Shown here: one piece after another, positions 15,800 to 25,503 of the stretch
Layout: every line of letters starts with the position of its first letter
Position numbering within the stretch: the first letter of the stretch is position 1
Assembly: GCF_015221995.1 (NCBI RefSeq)
Contig: NZ_JADFFM010000001.1
Coordinates: 2,294,001 to 2,358,000, forward strand
DNA from: Mucilaginibacter boryungensis
GTDB lineage: Bacteria; Bacteroidota; Bacteroidia; Sphingobacteriales; Sphingobacteriaceae
Direction of reading: 5' to 3'
DNA length: 64,000 bases
Notes under the pieces: model-generated
What the model was told of the DNA's origin: nothing
The model's database searches: none
The model's input: the letters and a program-made list of their open reading frames with translations, nothing else
Position numbers and translations under genes: made by a program

Positions 15800-17452
15800 T
15801 TATAAAGAAACGCCTCTCTTCCACGGAATAAAATCATCCTGCCCGTGCGATACGGCGGCAACCTCAACTTCGCCGCTGGCCACTTTTATAACGTAATCTA
15901 AAATACGTTCGCCGGCCTGTTGTATGGTTTCTTCACCTTCAATAATAGTCCCGGTGTTTACGTCCATAATATCGCTCATGCGGTTATATAAACTGGTGTT
16001 AGTAGCAATTTTTACTACCGGCACAATGGGGTTACCAGTTGGGGTACCTAAACCTGTAGTAAACAGCACTACGTTAGCGCCCGAACCTACTTCGGCCGTG
16101 GTGGATTCCACATCATTTCCCGGCGTACAAAGCAGATTTAAACCCGGCTTAGTTACTTTCTCCGGATAGTCCAGCACATCAACCACCGGCGATGTACCGC
16201 CTTTTTTAGCCGCCCCTGCCGATTTAATAGCATCGGTGATCAAACCGTCCTTAATATTACCCGGCGAGGGGTTCATATCAAAACCCGAGCCTGCTTCTTC
16301 GGCACGCTGGGCGTAAGTGCGTATTAAATTGGTAAAGCGTTCGGCTTTGCTCTCATCCACACAGCGGTCAATTAAATTTTGCTCAACACCACATAATTCA
16401 GGGAATTCAGCTAAAATAACCGAACCGCCTAAGGCCACTAACAAGTCTGACGTATAACCAATAGCAGGGTTGGCAGATATGCCCGAAAAACCATCAGAAC
16501 CGCCGCATTCTAAACCAATAGTAATTTTGTTTAAAGGCGCTGGTTTGCGTTCGTTTTGATTAGCCTGAATTAATCCGGCTAAAGTTTGGCGCAAAGCTTG
16601 CTCCAGCATCACCGATTCCTTACCTGTTTTTTGCTGATCGATGACATACAGCGGTTTGCTGAAGTTAGGATCGCGTTTAGCAATCTCTTCCTGTAAAATG
16701 CTTACCTGCGCGTTTTGGCAACCAAGACTTAATACTGTAGCACCGGCTACATTAGGATGGGTGATATAACCAGCCAGTAAACCGCACAGCGCAACCGAAT
16801 CCTGACGGATACCGCCGCAACCGCCTTCATGTGTCAGGAATTTGATACCATCAACATTGGGGAACACTTTCGGACTTTTCTCGCCATCGGTACCGGTTTC
16901 TATTTCAGTAAATAATACTTCATCAACGCTTACGCCGTTCTTCACCATGTTAATGAGTTGCTGGGCTTGCGTTTCGTAAACCTTTTTACGGCCGTAGCCC
17001 AAAGGTTTTACCAAAGCTTCCTGCAAAACTTCCACATTGCGGTTTTCGCAAAAAACCATTGGGATAACCAGCCAGTAATTGGCCGTACCTACGCTTCCGT
17101 CGGCACGGTGAAAGCCGTTAAACGTTTTGTCTTTCCAGTTGCTTACATCCGGCTGTTTCCAGTTCAGGTGTTTTTCGCCGGTTAAAAAGCCACTGGCCGC
17201 ATGCTTAATATTTTTGGTAGATAATAAGCCTCCCGCAGGTATTTCACTTTGGGTTTTGCCCACTAAAACGCCATACATAATTACGTTGGCGCCCGCAGGC
17301 AAGGTGTTAATAGCAAACTTATGTTTGGCGGGGATAAATTCAGTTACTTTGTATAATACATCCTCGTATTTCACTATCTCATCAGCCTGCAAATCGCGCA
17401 GGGCAACCAATACATTATCGTTAGGGTGTACTTTTAAAATGCTTTGTTTCAT
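15800..17452 (-). CDS. uxaA: Altronate dehydratase
   Basis: This enzyme of 550 residues converts D-altronate to 2-keto-3-deoxygluconate in galacturonate catabolism. An N-terminal SAF domain (about 1-75, MKQSILKVHPNDNVLVALRDL) and the large UxaA catalytic domain are present. Conserved blocks include HEGGCGG near residue 205, GLECGGSDGFSG near 315 and the C-terminal TGLGTPTGNP. The HEGGCGG and GLECGGSDG segments hold the residues that bind the catalytic metal in the family. It starts seven bases after uxaB and belongs to the same transcript. UxaC, which makes tagaturonate, is not in the window and must be elsewhere. Confidence 0.95.
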   Translation of the reverse strand: MKQSILKVHPNDNVLVALRDLQADEIVKYEDVLYKVTEFIPAKHKFAINTLPAGANVIMYGVLVGKTQSEIPAGGLLSTKNIKHAASGFLTGEKHLNWKQPDVSNWKDKTFNGFHRADGSVGTANYWLVIPMVFCENRNVEVLQEALVKPLGYGRKKVYETQAQQLINMVKNGVSVDEVLFTEIETGTDGEKSPKVFPNVDGIKFLTHEGGCGGIRQDSVALCGLLAGYITHPNVAGATVLSLGCQNAQVSILQEEIAKRDPNFSKPLYVIDQQKTGKESVMLEQALRQTLAGLIQANQNERKPAPLNKITIGLECGGSDGFSGISANPAIGYTSDLLVALGGSVILAEFPELCGVEQNLIDRCVDESKAERFTNLIRTYAQRAEEAGSGFDMNPSPGNIKDGLITDAIKSAGAAKKGGTSPVVDVLDYPEKVTKPGLNLLCTPGNDVESTTAEVGSGANVVLFTTGLGTPTGNPIVPVVKIATNTSLYNRMSDIMDVNTGTIIEGEETIQQAGERILDYVIKVASGEVEVAAVSHGQDDFIPWKRGVSL

Positions 17453-17459
17453 TATTTAG

Positions 17460-18962
17460 TTAAACTTTTGCTCCTGTTTCTAAAACTTCCAATGCGCCGT
17501 TATGCATAATTGCCGCTAATTGGGCGGTAACCGCTGCCGCAAAGCCCGGTAACTGTGTAAGATCGGTATCCCACAGTGTTTTGTTACTTAAAACGTTTTT
17601 AACCACCTGTTCCGCATCGGCTTTTGTCCAGGCTTTGTAAAAAATATCAGCCTGGGTATCCGTTACCGGGTATTCAACACCGTCAATCTCGCCTGCAAAT
17701 CTACCATCAATTTTATTAACTTTCATAAACCTGATGAATGCCGCGAAACCTAAAGCAATAAATTCGGGTACCGATTGCGTTTGTTTGTAGTGATTTAACA
17801 GCAAAGGCAGTACCCGCATTTTAATTTTTGATGAATATTGTGCCGAAATGCTGATCCACTGGTGCTCGATATTCGGGTTACGGAACCTGTCCAGCACTTT
17901 GTAGGTAAAGTCGTCTGTTTCTTCGGTAGTTACTTTATACGGTATAGCCGGGGCAATATCCGTACGCATCAGCTGCAGAATAAATTGAGAGAACGCCTCG
18001 TTATCCATAGCCAGCTTTACAGTCTTAAACCCTGAAAGGAAAGCGATGGCGCAGCTTAGAGTATGCGTGGCATTTAGCAAACGCAGCTTCAGTTCCCTGA
18101 ATTTTTCAATATCCGAAGTTATTACCACGCCCTTATCTGCCTGGGCAAAGGTTAATACCGATGCTACCTTCTCATCACCTTCTATGGCCCATAAACTATA
18201 TACTTCCGATACCGTACGCAGGTCATCCTCGTAACCGCACTCCTTTGTTATTGCACTATTGGTTGCCGCATCGGGTTTGCCGGGTACTATCCTATCTACC
18301 AGCGAATTGCAGAAGTGGTTACAGCCCTCTAGCCAATCCATAAATGCAGGCTCAAGTTTATTCAGGTGAGCCAATTCCAGGATAATCGATTCCAGCTTCT
18401 TGCCGTTATCAACGATCAATTCAGTCGGTACAATTACCAATCCGCATTTATCGCTGCCATTAAAAGCTTTATAACGCTCGTACAACACGGCTAATAATTT
18501 ACCGGGGAAAGATACCGGCGGGTGCTTGCGGATGTCGTCCTGCACCAATTGGATGCCCACTTCGGTTGTATTTGATATTACTACCTGTAAATGCGGACTG
18601 TGCGCTACCTTCAGTATCGCTTCCCAATCCTTACCCGCAGATAATACACGACTGATGGCCGAACAAACAATCTGCTCGTTCACTTCCCTACCGTCTTCGA
18701 TGCCTTTAATATATAAAGAATATAGGCCGTCCTGTTTATCAAACTCATCTGCTGAACCTGTATCGGTCGATTTAACCACTACTACCCGGCCATTAAACAA
18801 ACCATTGCGGTTGGCTTTATCAATAAAGTAATCGGGCAGGCCGCGCAGCAATACGCCGGTGCCAAATTGCAGCACCTTTTCAGGCAGGTTAAATAACGCT
18901 TCGTCTGGTACAACCAATCCCGGTACGTTAATTTTCTTTAAATTATATTTCGATAAAATCAT
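17460..18962 (-). CDS. uxaB: Tagaturonate reductase (altronate oxidoreductase)
   Basis: The 500-residue protein is a mannitol-dehydrogenase-family oxidoreductase. The N-terminal Rossmann part has the QFGTGVLLRGLPDYFID motif (about 32-48) that binds NAD, and the C-terminal helical part contains KLRLLNATHTLSCAIAFLSG (about 291-310) with the catalytic Lys/Asn/His region of the family. It reduces tagaturonate to altronate, the step before UxaA. It lies 46 bases after the GH105 gene and seven before uxaA, so substrate release and catabolism are coupled. Mannonate or fructuronate reductase (UxuB) is the near alternative, but pairing with uxaA supports UxaB. Confidence 0.93.
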   Translation of the reverse strand: MILSKYNLKKINVPGLVVPDEALFNLPEKVLQFGTGVLLRGLPDYFIDKANRNGLFNGRVVVVKSTDTGSADEFDKQDGLYSLYIKGIEDGREVNEQIVCSAISRVLSAGKDWEAILKVAHSPHLQVVISNTTEVGIQLVQDDIRKHPPVSFPGKLLAVLYERYKAFNGSDKCGLVIVPTELIVDNGKKLESIILELAHLNKLEPAFMDWLEGCNHFCNSLVDRIVPGKPDAATNSAITKECGYEDDLRTVSEVYSLWAIEGDEKVASVLTFAQADKGVVITSDIEKFRELKLRLLNATHTLSCAIAFLSGFKTVKLAMDNEAFSQFILQLMRTDIAPAIPYKVTTEETDDFTYKVLDRFRNPNIEHQWISISAQYSSKIKMRVLPLLLNHYKQTQSVPEFIALGFAAFIRFMKVNKIDGRFAGEIDGVEYPVTDTQADIFYKAWTKADAEQVVKNVLSNKTLWDTDLTQLPGFAAAVTAQLAAIMHNGALEVLETGAKV

Positions 18963-19008
18963 GTTCAGTTTAAATTATCAGGGCTTTTGTCCCAAACCTT
19001 AATATTTA

Positions 19009-20916
19009 TTATTTCTTAGCGGCAATTTGTTTTGTTACCCATTTCACCAGATCTTCCGCGGCTTTATAGTTATCGTAGTCAGCCGGTAATTTCCTTCCGT
19101 CGGTATATTCATTATAGAACCATGGGTCGCCAACGGCAAACACAGTCCCTTTACCATATTTGGCGGTAGTGATCACAATATCACCCTTGTCCGTCAGTGC
19201 CGATACAGCCGGCGTGGTAACCTTAAAGGTGCTGATCTCTTTAATATAGATTTTCTTAGCTGTTTTAAAAATGGCATTACCCGCAGGGATGTTAATAGCC
19301 CCGGTTTCAAAATGCGGCGTGGTTACATGGTTGCGGCTATCTAAATTGAAGGTGATACCAAATTTCCCCATCAGCTTATTCAGGTGGGTAAATTCCGCGT
19401 TGCCGGTATCGTTGTTAAACACCAACAGTACACCGCCTTCTTTAACCCAATCGCTGATGGCTTTTATATGCGGTTCTTCAATGTATTTGGTATCCGGGTT
19501 TTCCTTGGGGATATCGGGATCGACAATGATGTATACGGATGCTTTTTTCAGGTTATTAGCGTTAGGGGCGTCATATAACGTTTGGGTATTGAAACCGTAG
19601 TTATTAAACACATGACCGAAAATAGAGAAGCCGTTATTGTCCATTTCCTCCCATTTATAATGGAACGATTCAGTTTTACCTGTTACTTTATTTTTCAGGT
19701 GCTCGTTATTAAAATAGCTATCCAGTAACACCGTTTTGCCTTTAGCGGCTGATAGGTTGGCTAATCGCTCCATTTCCACCGCGGCTAAAATGAACGAGCC
19801 CACGCCTTTCATATCGTTGGTCACTACCTTTTCGCTCAGGTAGTATTTATAGCTGCCATCACGATATGGGTTACCGCCTAAACCACCCACGCTTACGGTT
19901 TTGGTTAAGTTGATCTGGCCATCGGCATCGGTAGCGATAAACTCTTTCAAGATACCCTTATACCCTTTTTCGGCTACCGTTTGATAGCTGGCAGGGATAT
20001 AACCTTCGCGCACGGCTTTAGCCAGTGTGTACACAAACATACAGGATACGGACGATTCCAGGTAATTGCCTTCGGCATTCGGCTTATCCAAAATCTGCCA
20101 CCATGTGCCCGATCTTGCATCCTGATATTTTTGTACTGCGGCTACATAACGGTTAAGGATGGCTATGATCTCAGCACGTTGCGGATGGTTCTTGGGGAAA
20201 TCATCCAGCGCGTCTACCAGTGCCATACCGTACCAGCCCATGGCCCTGCCCCAAAAGTTTGGCGACAAGCCGGTCTTGGGGTCGGCCCATTTTTGTTTGC
20301 GGCTCTCGTCCCATCCGTGATAGATCAACCCCGTTTTTGGGTCGCGGGCGCTTTTCTCCATCAAGATAAACTGCTTCGCGATATCATCAAAATCGGCAGT
20401 TTCGCCCATGGTGGATGCATAACGCGAGTAAAAAGTATCGCCCATATACAGGCCATCCAGCCACATTTGGTCAACATAGATCTTCTTATGCCAAAAACCA
20501 CCTGAAGCCGTGCGGGGCTGGTCTTTCAGTTGCGCACGCAATAGGTTGGCAGCCTTATAATATTTATCGGAACCCAGCACCTTGTACATGGTTAGTACAC
20601 TGCGGCCCATCAGCAGGTTATCCAGTGTATAAACATCGGCTTTGTAACCACCGCCTACAGTGCCATCAGCGCCTACAAACCTATCAACCGTATGCTGAAT
20701 GTATCTGAAATAATCGCCGTTGCCAGTTTGCTGCCAAAGGCTTTCCAGGCCGTCTAAAATTACACCGCGCTCGTATGTCCAGCGGGCGTTGGCGGCGGTA
20801 TCGCTCCATAACTTCATAGCGGTTGCCGCCATGCGTTGCGAGTATGGTTTCTCTTGTGCCTGTACCGCGCTAAACGCGGCCATCATCAGCAAGCCAATCA
20901 ACAATAGTTTTTTCAT
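19009..20916 (-). CDS. GH105-type unsaturated glucuronyl/galacturonyl hydrolase with C-terminal DUF4350-like domain
   Basis: The ATG at 20916 is preferred because it begins a clear signal peptide (MKKLLLIGLL...VQAQ); the frame extends 21 codons upstream with an unlikely basic leader. The mature protein has a six-hairpin helical barrel (about 25-385) with YTLDNLLMGR and a DQMWLDGLYMGDTF motif near 149, which holds the Asp expected to hydrate the unsaturated sugar. A second domain (about 400-635) looks like a glutamine-amidotransferase-type fold without obvious catalytic Cys, as seen in DUF4350 fusions. It removes 4,5-unsaturated uronic acid from oligosaccharides left by lyases. It opens the uxaB-uxaA transcript and has the locus operator upstream. 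Confidence 0.87.
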   Translation of the reverse strand: MKKLLLIGLLMMAAFSAVQAQEKPYSQRMAATAMKLWSDTAANARWTYERGVILDGLESLWQQTGNGDYFRYIQHTVDRFVGADGTVGGGYKADVYTLDNLLMGRSVLTMYKVLGSDKYYKAANLLRAQLKDQPRTASGGFWHKKIYVDQMWLDGLYMGDTFYSRYASTMGETADFDDIAKQFILMEKSARDPKTGLIYHGWDESRKQKWADPKTGLSPNFWGRAMGWYGMALVDALDDFPKNHPQRAEIIAILNRYVAAVQKYQDARSGTWWQILDKPNAEGNYLESSVSCMFVYTLAKAVREGYIPASYQTVAEKGYKGILKEFIATDADGQINLTKTVSVGGLGGNPYRDGSYKYYLSEKVVTNDMKGVGSFILAAVEMERLANLSAAKGKTVLLDSYFNNEHLKNKVTGKTESFHYKWEEMDNNGFSIFGHVFNNYGFNTQTLYDAPNANNLKKASVYIIVDPDIPKENPDTKYIEEPHIKAISDWVKEGGVLLVFNNDTGNAEFTHLNKLMGKFGITFNLDSRNHVTTPHFETGAINIPAGNAIFKTAKKIYIKEISTFKVTTPAVSALTDKGDIVITTAKYGKGTVFAVGDPWFYNEYTDGRKLPADYDNYKAAEDLVKWVTKQIAAKK

Positions 20917-21069
20917 CTTATTTCTTGTCCCGATATTTTTATTCAGCGCAGAACTCCTTCTGCGCTTTAATTTTTTCATTATAATTGGTGTTCAAAACGC
21001 CATTTTTAACGCAATTTTAAACGTTTTTTCAGGCTTACTTTAGGTTTTGCCGGTAAATAAATGTGCAAT

Positions 21070-21083
21070 CGTTCCCGGCAACG
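21070..21083. promoter_or_regulatory. Putative LacI-family operator upstream of GH105-uxaB-uxaA
   Basis: CGTTCCCGGCAACG fits the palindrome CGTTNCCGGNAACG, centred on CCGG as LacI-family operators often are. The preceding bases GTGCAAT are identical to those before the second copy at 35440. It lies about 155 bases upstream of the GH105 start, in the only sizeable gap within the degradation genes. Confidence 0.6.
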
Positions 21084-21167
21084 TTACCGAAAAATTCATT
21101 CCACGGTTTAATGTACTTCAAAGGTTCAATTTATCCTTAATGTAACCGTCCTGCTGTATCCTGAACG

Positions 21168-22814
21168 TTACTCATTTTTCGTTACCCTAAACCAGTCTAC
21201 GTCTGCATAACCCGAATCATTAGTCTGGCTTTCGCGCGTGCAAAACAATCCAACTTTAGCCCCTATCCAGCGCCCAACTTCAGCCTGGAATGTATTGCCT
21301 GCGCTGGTAAAGCTTTTACCATCCAAACTATAACTAAAGTCGCATTTAGCGCCGGTACTTATTTTTACCCGCAGATAAACGGTCGGATTATCCAGTTTAC
21401 TTATTGTTTTCTCCTCTTCGCTTTTTCCTTTATCCGCATCTTTACAAGCCGTGTAGACTAAGTACAGCCCATCTTTTTTACTTTTCACGGCAAGGTTGGC
21501 ATAGCTAAAGCCCATCACCGTTAGCCCGGCCTTTTCATTTTCCAGCTTAGCATTTGGCGTAAAGGTTAGTTTGCTTGTCGCGGTAAATTCATCAGCTGGG
21601 AATTTTTGCAGCAGCACGTTGGATGCACCCCATAAGTTTTTAGCTGTTTCCGGTAGTTTATCCGAATATAGCCTTAACGAACCTTTTGCCGGGTTTAAAT
21701 AGCTCCAAGTAGCCTGCTGGTTAGCCATCCATTGCCATTGCAGGCCTAAGGTGTTGCCGTTAAATTCATCGCTTTCCGCTGGTGTTTCTATGGGATAAAC
21801 CTTGCCCACATTTGGTTTTTTATATACCGATACCGGTTCGCCTTTACCATCGCCGTCTTTATCTGTGCCTATTACCGGCCAGTTATCTTTCCATTGCATA
21901 GGCTGTAAGTGCACCACCCTGCCATACGGGCCCTTGTCCTGGAAATGCAGGAACCAGTCCTCGCCGGTTTGGGTATTCACCCAGGCACCCTGGTGCGGGC
22001 CGTTGGTAGCGCTTTTACCCTGGTCCATTACCACCTTACGTTCGTATGGACCGTAAATATTTTTCGACCTTAGTACTAACTGCCAGCCTGTAGGCACACC
22101 GCCCGCAGGGGCAAATATGTAGTAATAGCCATTGCGTTTGTAAAACTTAGGCCCTTCAATAGTGGGGTCTAAGTCGTGACCGTCGTAAACCAATACCCCG
22201 GCATCGGTTACTTTGGTACCTTCGGCATTCAGTTTATTCACAGCTATAACGCTTTTAATACCTGCGCGGCTGCCTGCAAAGGCATGTACAAGGTACATCT
22301 GGCCGTCATCGTCAATCAGCGGACAAGGGTCTATCAAACCTTTACCGGCATAAACCATTACCGGCGCGCTCCATGGCCCGGCGGGGTTTTTAGCTTTGGT
22401 TAGATAGATGCCATAGTCGGGATCTGGATAATAGATATAAAACTCGCCTTTGTAAAACCTGATGGCCGGCGCCCAAACACCATCGCCATGGCGCGGGGTA
22501 TCAAAATGTTCGAATGGCGGCTGGCGCAGCAACGCGTGACCAACTATCGACCAGTTCACCAAATCTTTAGAATGCAGGATAGGCAAGCCGGGAATATCTT
22601 CAAAGCTTGATGATACGAGGTAAAAATCGTCACCAACACGTACAGCGTCCGGATCGGAGTAATCGGCGTTCAGCACTGGGTTTTTATACGTCCCATTACC
22701 CTGATCGGCTACCCAAACTTTTGATATATAATTGCTTTTTGCAGCAAGTCTCACCTGTGCTTCTGCCGCGTAAACAGTAGTAAATAAGGCAATTATAGCG
22801 ATTGAATACTTCAT
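21168..22814 (-). CDS. GH43 family glycoside hydrolase with C-terminal lectin-like domain
   Basis: The 548-residue protein has a signal peptide (to about EAQ20) and a five-bladed propeller of the GH43 type. The three catalytic acids are likely in NADYSDPDAV (about 49-58), LIDPCPLIDDDG and the Glu in TIEGPKFYKRNG. A C-terminal concanavalin-like beta-sandwich (about 340-545) follows, with WQWMANQQATWSYL at its start. GH43 enzymes remove arabinose, xylose or galactose; in this locus pectin side chains are the likely target, but the specificity cannot be read from the sequence. It is the last gene of the long degradation run, one base after the CE8 gene. Confidence 0.88.
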   Translation of the reverse strand: MKYSIAIIALFTTVYAAEAQVRLAAKSNYISKVWVADQGNGTYKNPVLNADYSDPDAVRVGDDFYLVSSSFEDIPGLPILHSKDLVNWSIVGHALLRQPPFEHFDTPRHGDGVWAPAIRFYKGEFYIYYPDPDYGIYLTKAKNPAGPWSAPVMVYAGKGLIDPCPLIDDDGQMYLVHAFAGSRAGIKSVIAVNKLNAEGTKVTDAGVLVYDGHDLDPTIEGPKFYKRNGYYYIFAPAGGVPTGWQLVLRSKNIYGPYERKVVMDQGKSATNGPHQGAWVNTQTGEDWFLHFQDKGPYGRVVHLQPMQWKDNWPVIGTDKDGDGKGEPVSVYKKPNVGKVYPIETPAESDEFNGNTLGLQWQWMANQQATWSYLNPAKGSLRLYSDKLPETAKNLWGASNVLLQKFPADEFTATSKLTFTPNAKLENEKAGLTVMGFSYANLAVKSKKDGLYLVYTACKDADKGKSEEEKTISKLDNPTVYLRVKISTGAKCDFSYSLDGKSFTSAGNTFQAEVGRWIGAKVGLFCTRESQTNDSGYADVDWFRVTKNE

Positions 22815-22815
22815 G

Positions 22816-23823
22816 TTATTTAGCTTCCGGGTTCCAATTGTCTTTACCGCCCAGGATGTTTTTTATAGTGTATTTATTTGCCTGTTTAGGCGTCAGCTGG
22901 TGCGACCAAGCTACCCGCGCTTTAGGATTAGCTCCCGGCCCGGTGCTCCCGTATTCCGCATAGTAAGCTGTTTTTTCCTTATCAGGGAACATGGCGTCGC
23001 CTTTCCAAGGGTTCCAGCCTTCAGGGATAATATGATTGCCCATTTCTGTACGGATATAAACCGTTTTAGCGTACGATCGCCACGGCCGCCCTAAATATTC
23101 TTTATGTACCGATGTATCGGCTATCAGTTTGCAATCCAGTAGTACGTAACCATATTTTTGTAAGGGTGTGGTAGCTGCCGCGGTGATGTAGGAATTAACC
23201 AGGCTTTTAATAGTGCAGCGCTGGAAAACTACGGTAGCTTCACCGAAAAGGAAATCGGTAGTGCCCTCAATATAGCAATCCTGGTATAACTCGCGTGAGC
23301 TGCCGGTTGCGGTGTATAACGTATCCTGGTTACCCAATATGCGGCAATTTTTCACTACGCAACGGTCACCTTCCACATGCAAAGCCACCGCCTGGCCTAC
23401 CCTGCCCGCGGTATTGGCAATGGTCAGGTTTTCAGCCCGGAAGTTATCGCCTTGCACCAATACGGTGTACGAGGTATAAGTTGACATTTTATCGCGGCCA
23501 AAGGCATCTTTACCACCCGGAACTAATTTTCCCGAAAAATCATCGTTGGTGATGATGGTATTTTCCTTATCCTCGCCAATCAGCGAAATGTGTGTTTTCC
23601 ACGATGGGATAACCAGCTTTTCGTGATAAACGCCTTTTTTGATATAAATAGGCACTTGCTCAGCCCCCAGGTCGCGCACGTTGTTTACCGCTTCCTGGAT
23701 GGTTTTAAAATCACCGCTGCCATCCTGGGCAACGGTGATCTTTTTATATATTTTGCTGATGGGCTGTGCATTGGCGGCTAAGCCAACAGCAAACATCATC
23801 AATAAGAGCCCCAATCTTTTCAT
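22816..23823 (-). CDS. Pectin methylesterase (CE8), first of three
   Basis: A signal peptide (to about ANAQ19) precedes a right-handed beta-helix, 335 residues in all. CE8 motifs are present: VAQDGSGDFKTIQEAV near the start, QAVALHVEGD, GNQDTLYT with an active-site Asp, GTTDFLFGEA with the second active-site Asp, and the LGRPW Arg/Trp block. It hydrolyses methyl esters of homogalacturonan, opening it to the polygalacturonase encoded just upstream. It is six bases after the GH28 gene. The other two CE8 genes share this architecture but differ in sequence, so this is an older duplication rather than a recent one. Confidence 0.93.
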   Translation of the reverse strand: MKRLGLLLMMFAVGLAANAQPISKIYKKITVAQDGSGDFKTIQEAVNNVRDLGAEQVPIYIKKGVYHEKLVIPSWKTHISLIGEDKENTIITNDDFSGKLVPGGKDAFGRDKMSTYTSYTVLVQGDNFRAENLTIANTAGRVGQAVALHVEGDRCVVKNCRILGNQDTLYTATGSSRELYQDCYIEGTTDFLFGEATVVFQRCTIKSLVNSYITAAATTPLQKYGYVLLDCKLIADTSVHKEYLGRPWRSYAKTVYIRTEMGNHIIPEGWNPWKGDAMFPDKEKTAYYAEYGSTGPGANPKARVAWSHQLTPKQANKYTIKNILGGKDNWNPEAK

Positions 23824-23828
23824 AACAA

Positions 23829-25487
23829 TTACTTTATGGTAATAGCTTTACTATCAGCGCCGGCTTTAAATGTTACTTTCTCTTTTGCTTTAGAGGTATC
23901 AGTATTAATAACACTGATATTTTTTGACCTGTCGCCTGTTACGCTGAATAATACATCGGCATTATTGGTGTACTTCAAACCGTCCAATTTAATATCACTG
24001 CTATTTTCAATAGTTACTACAGGTTTGGTATCGGTACATTCCAGGTATACATTTTTTAAGGTAACATTGCTGGCTTCAGATATATCAGCGCCTTTGGTTG
24101 TCTTCAGCACGATGTTTTCCAAGTGGATGCCTTTAATAGCTAATTCAGGTAAACCACGGATCAATAAACCGCTGGCGGCACCGTCACAAACTACGTTACT
24201 CACATAAAAATCTTTGAATTGCGGGGTAGTAATATCAGCAGTGTAAGTTTTGGTATTAGCTACCTTATTGCCCTCGCCATCCAGTACAGATTTACCGCCG
24301 TAGTACATATCAAACAAAATAGCACTGCCGATAATATCTTTCATGCTGATGTTCTTCACGTAGATCTTCTCTACCACGCCGCCACGGCCACGGGTTGTTT
24401 TAAAACGCAGACCGATATCGGTACCAATGAAAGTACAATCGGTAACGAAGATATTTCGGGCGCCACCGCTCATTTCGCTGCCAATTACAAAGCCGCCATG
24501 TGCACGGTAAACTACGTTATTACGCGCAATCACGTTCTCGGTTGGTTTGCCGCGTTTACGGCCTTCCTCATCGCGACCGGATTTAATACAGATACCATCG
24601 TCACCCGCATCGAACGTATTGCCTTCCAGCAGTACGTTACGGCATGATTCTATATCTATAGCATCGCCATTTTGCGCGTTCCATGGATTGCGTACACGTA
24701 CGTTGCGCAGGGTCAAATCTTCACACAAAAGCGGGTGCAGGCACCAGGCCGGCGAGTTTTGCACGGTTACGTTTTGCAATAGCACCTTTTTACAGTTAGT
24801 CAGCACCACCATGTTCGGGCGGAAGAAATCCTTCATATCCTCATAATCTTTTAGCGATTTGCCGGGTTTCAGGTAAATGGCTTCCTTCTCGTTCATGCCT
24901 TTTAGATAGCTATCTGATGGGTACCAGGTTTTACCATTTTCGCTTACTTTACCGCCTGAGGCTACCAGCATTTTCCATTCAGCTTCGCTTAAACGCTCTT
25001 TGCCAATGGCGCGCCAAACACCGCCCGCACCGTCGATAATCCCATCACCGGTAATGCCGATGTTTACCAAATTAGTGCCCGATATAGGCGACTGGTTACG
25101 CGGCGAAGGGTGCCCTTCGTAGTTACCCTCAACCAGTGGGTACTGGCTTTTATCATTTGTAAATTGCAATAACGCCGCGCGGCTTACATGCAGGTTTACA
25201 TTACTTTTCAGCACAATAGGCCCGGTTAGCCATAAGCCTTGCGGAATGAGTACCACGCCACCACCTTTAGCGCTGCAAGCGCTGATGGCCGCGTTAATGC
25301 TTTTGGTATTCAGCGTCATACCGTCAGGCTTAGCGCCATACTTTAAAATGTTAACAGTATCTTTTTTAAATACCGGCTGGGCTATCTTAGGCAGGTTAGT
25401 CCACGAGTATTCTTTTTGCTGCGCCGAAGCGCTAAATCCATACGCGCCTAATAATAAGGCAATGCAGATGTTCTTTTTGATATTCAT
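23829..25487 (-). CDS. Polygalacturonase (GH28)
   Basis: The start at 25487 gives a signal peptide directly (MNIKKNICIALLLGAYGF...SAQ); the frame extends 12 codons upstream, into the esterase gene, with no sign of use. The 552-residue protein is a beta-helix with all four GH28 motifs: the NGDAIDIES block, GDDG with the catalytic acids (about 297-298), AHGG with the active-site His (about 330), and RFK (about 361-363). It hydrolyses alpha-1,4-galacturonan. An insertion of about 70 residues before the catalytic core (WYPSDSYLKG region) is common in bacterial GH28. It lies within the tight degradation run. Confidence 0.93.
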   Translation of the reverse strand: MNIKKNICIALLLGAYGFSASAQQKEYSWTNLPKIAQPVFKKDTVNILKYGAKPDGMTLNTKSINAAISACSAKGGGVVLIPQGLWLTGPIVLKSNVNLHVSRAALLQFTNDKSQYPLVEGNYEGHPSPRNQSPISGTNLVNIGITGDGIIDGAGGVWRAIGKERLSEAEWKMLVASGGKVSENGKTWYPSDSYLKGMNEKEAIYLKPGKSLKDYEDMKDFFRPNMVVLTNCKKVLLQNVTVQNSPAWCLHPLLCEDLTLRNVRVRNPWNAQNGDAIDIESCRNVLLEGNTFDAGDDGICIKSGRDEEGRKRGKPTENVIARNNVVYRAHGGFVIGSEMSGGARNIFVTDCTFIGTDIGLRFKTTRGRGGVVEKIYVKNISMKDIIGSAILFDMYYGGKSVLDGEGNKVANTKTYTADITTPQFKDFYVSNVVCDGAASGLLIRGLPELAIKGIHLENIVLKTTKGADISEASNVTLKNVYLECTDTKPVVTIENSSDIKLDGLKYTNNADVLFSVTGDRSKNISVINTDTSKAKEKVTFKAGADSKAITIK

Positions 25488-25503
25488 AGTTGGTAATTGC
25501 ATA

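Noticed and set aside
15525..15896. Open frame of 123 codons on the plus strand overlapping the uxaA 3' end
   Set aside because: It crosses palindrome C and the uxaA terminator and then reads antisense to uxaA. Composition is not protein-like.
19981..20505. 174-codon frame antisense to the GH105 gene
   Set aside because: It is a shadow of conserved barrel codons, with no signal or domain.
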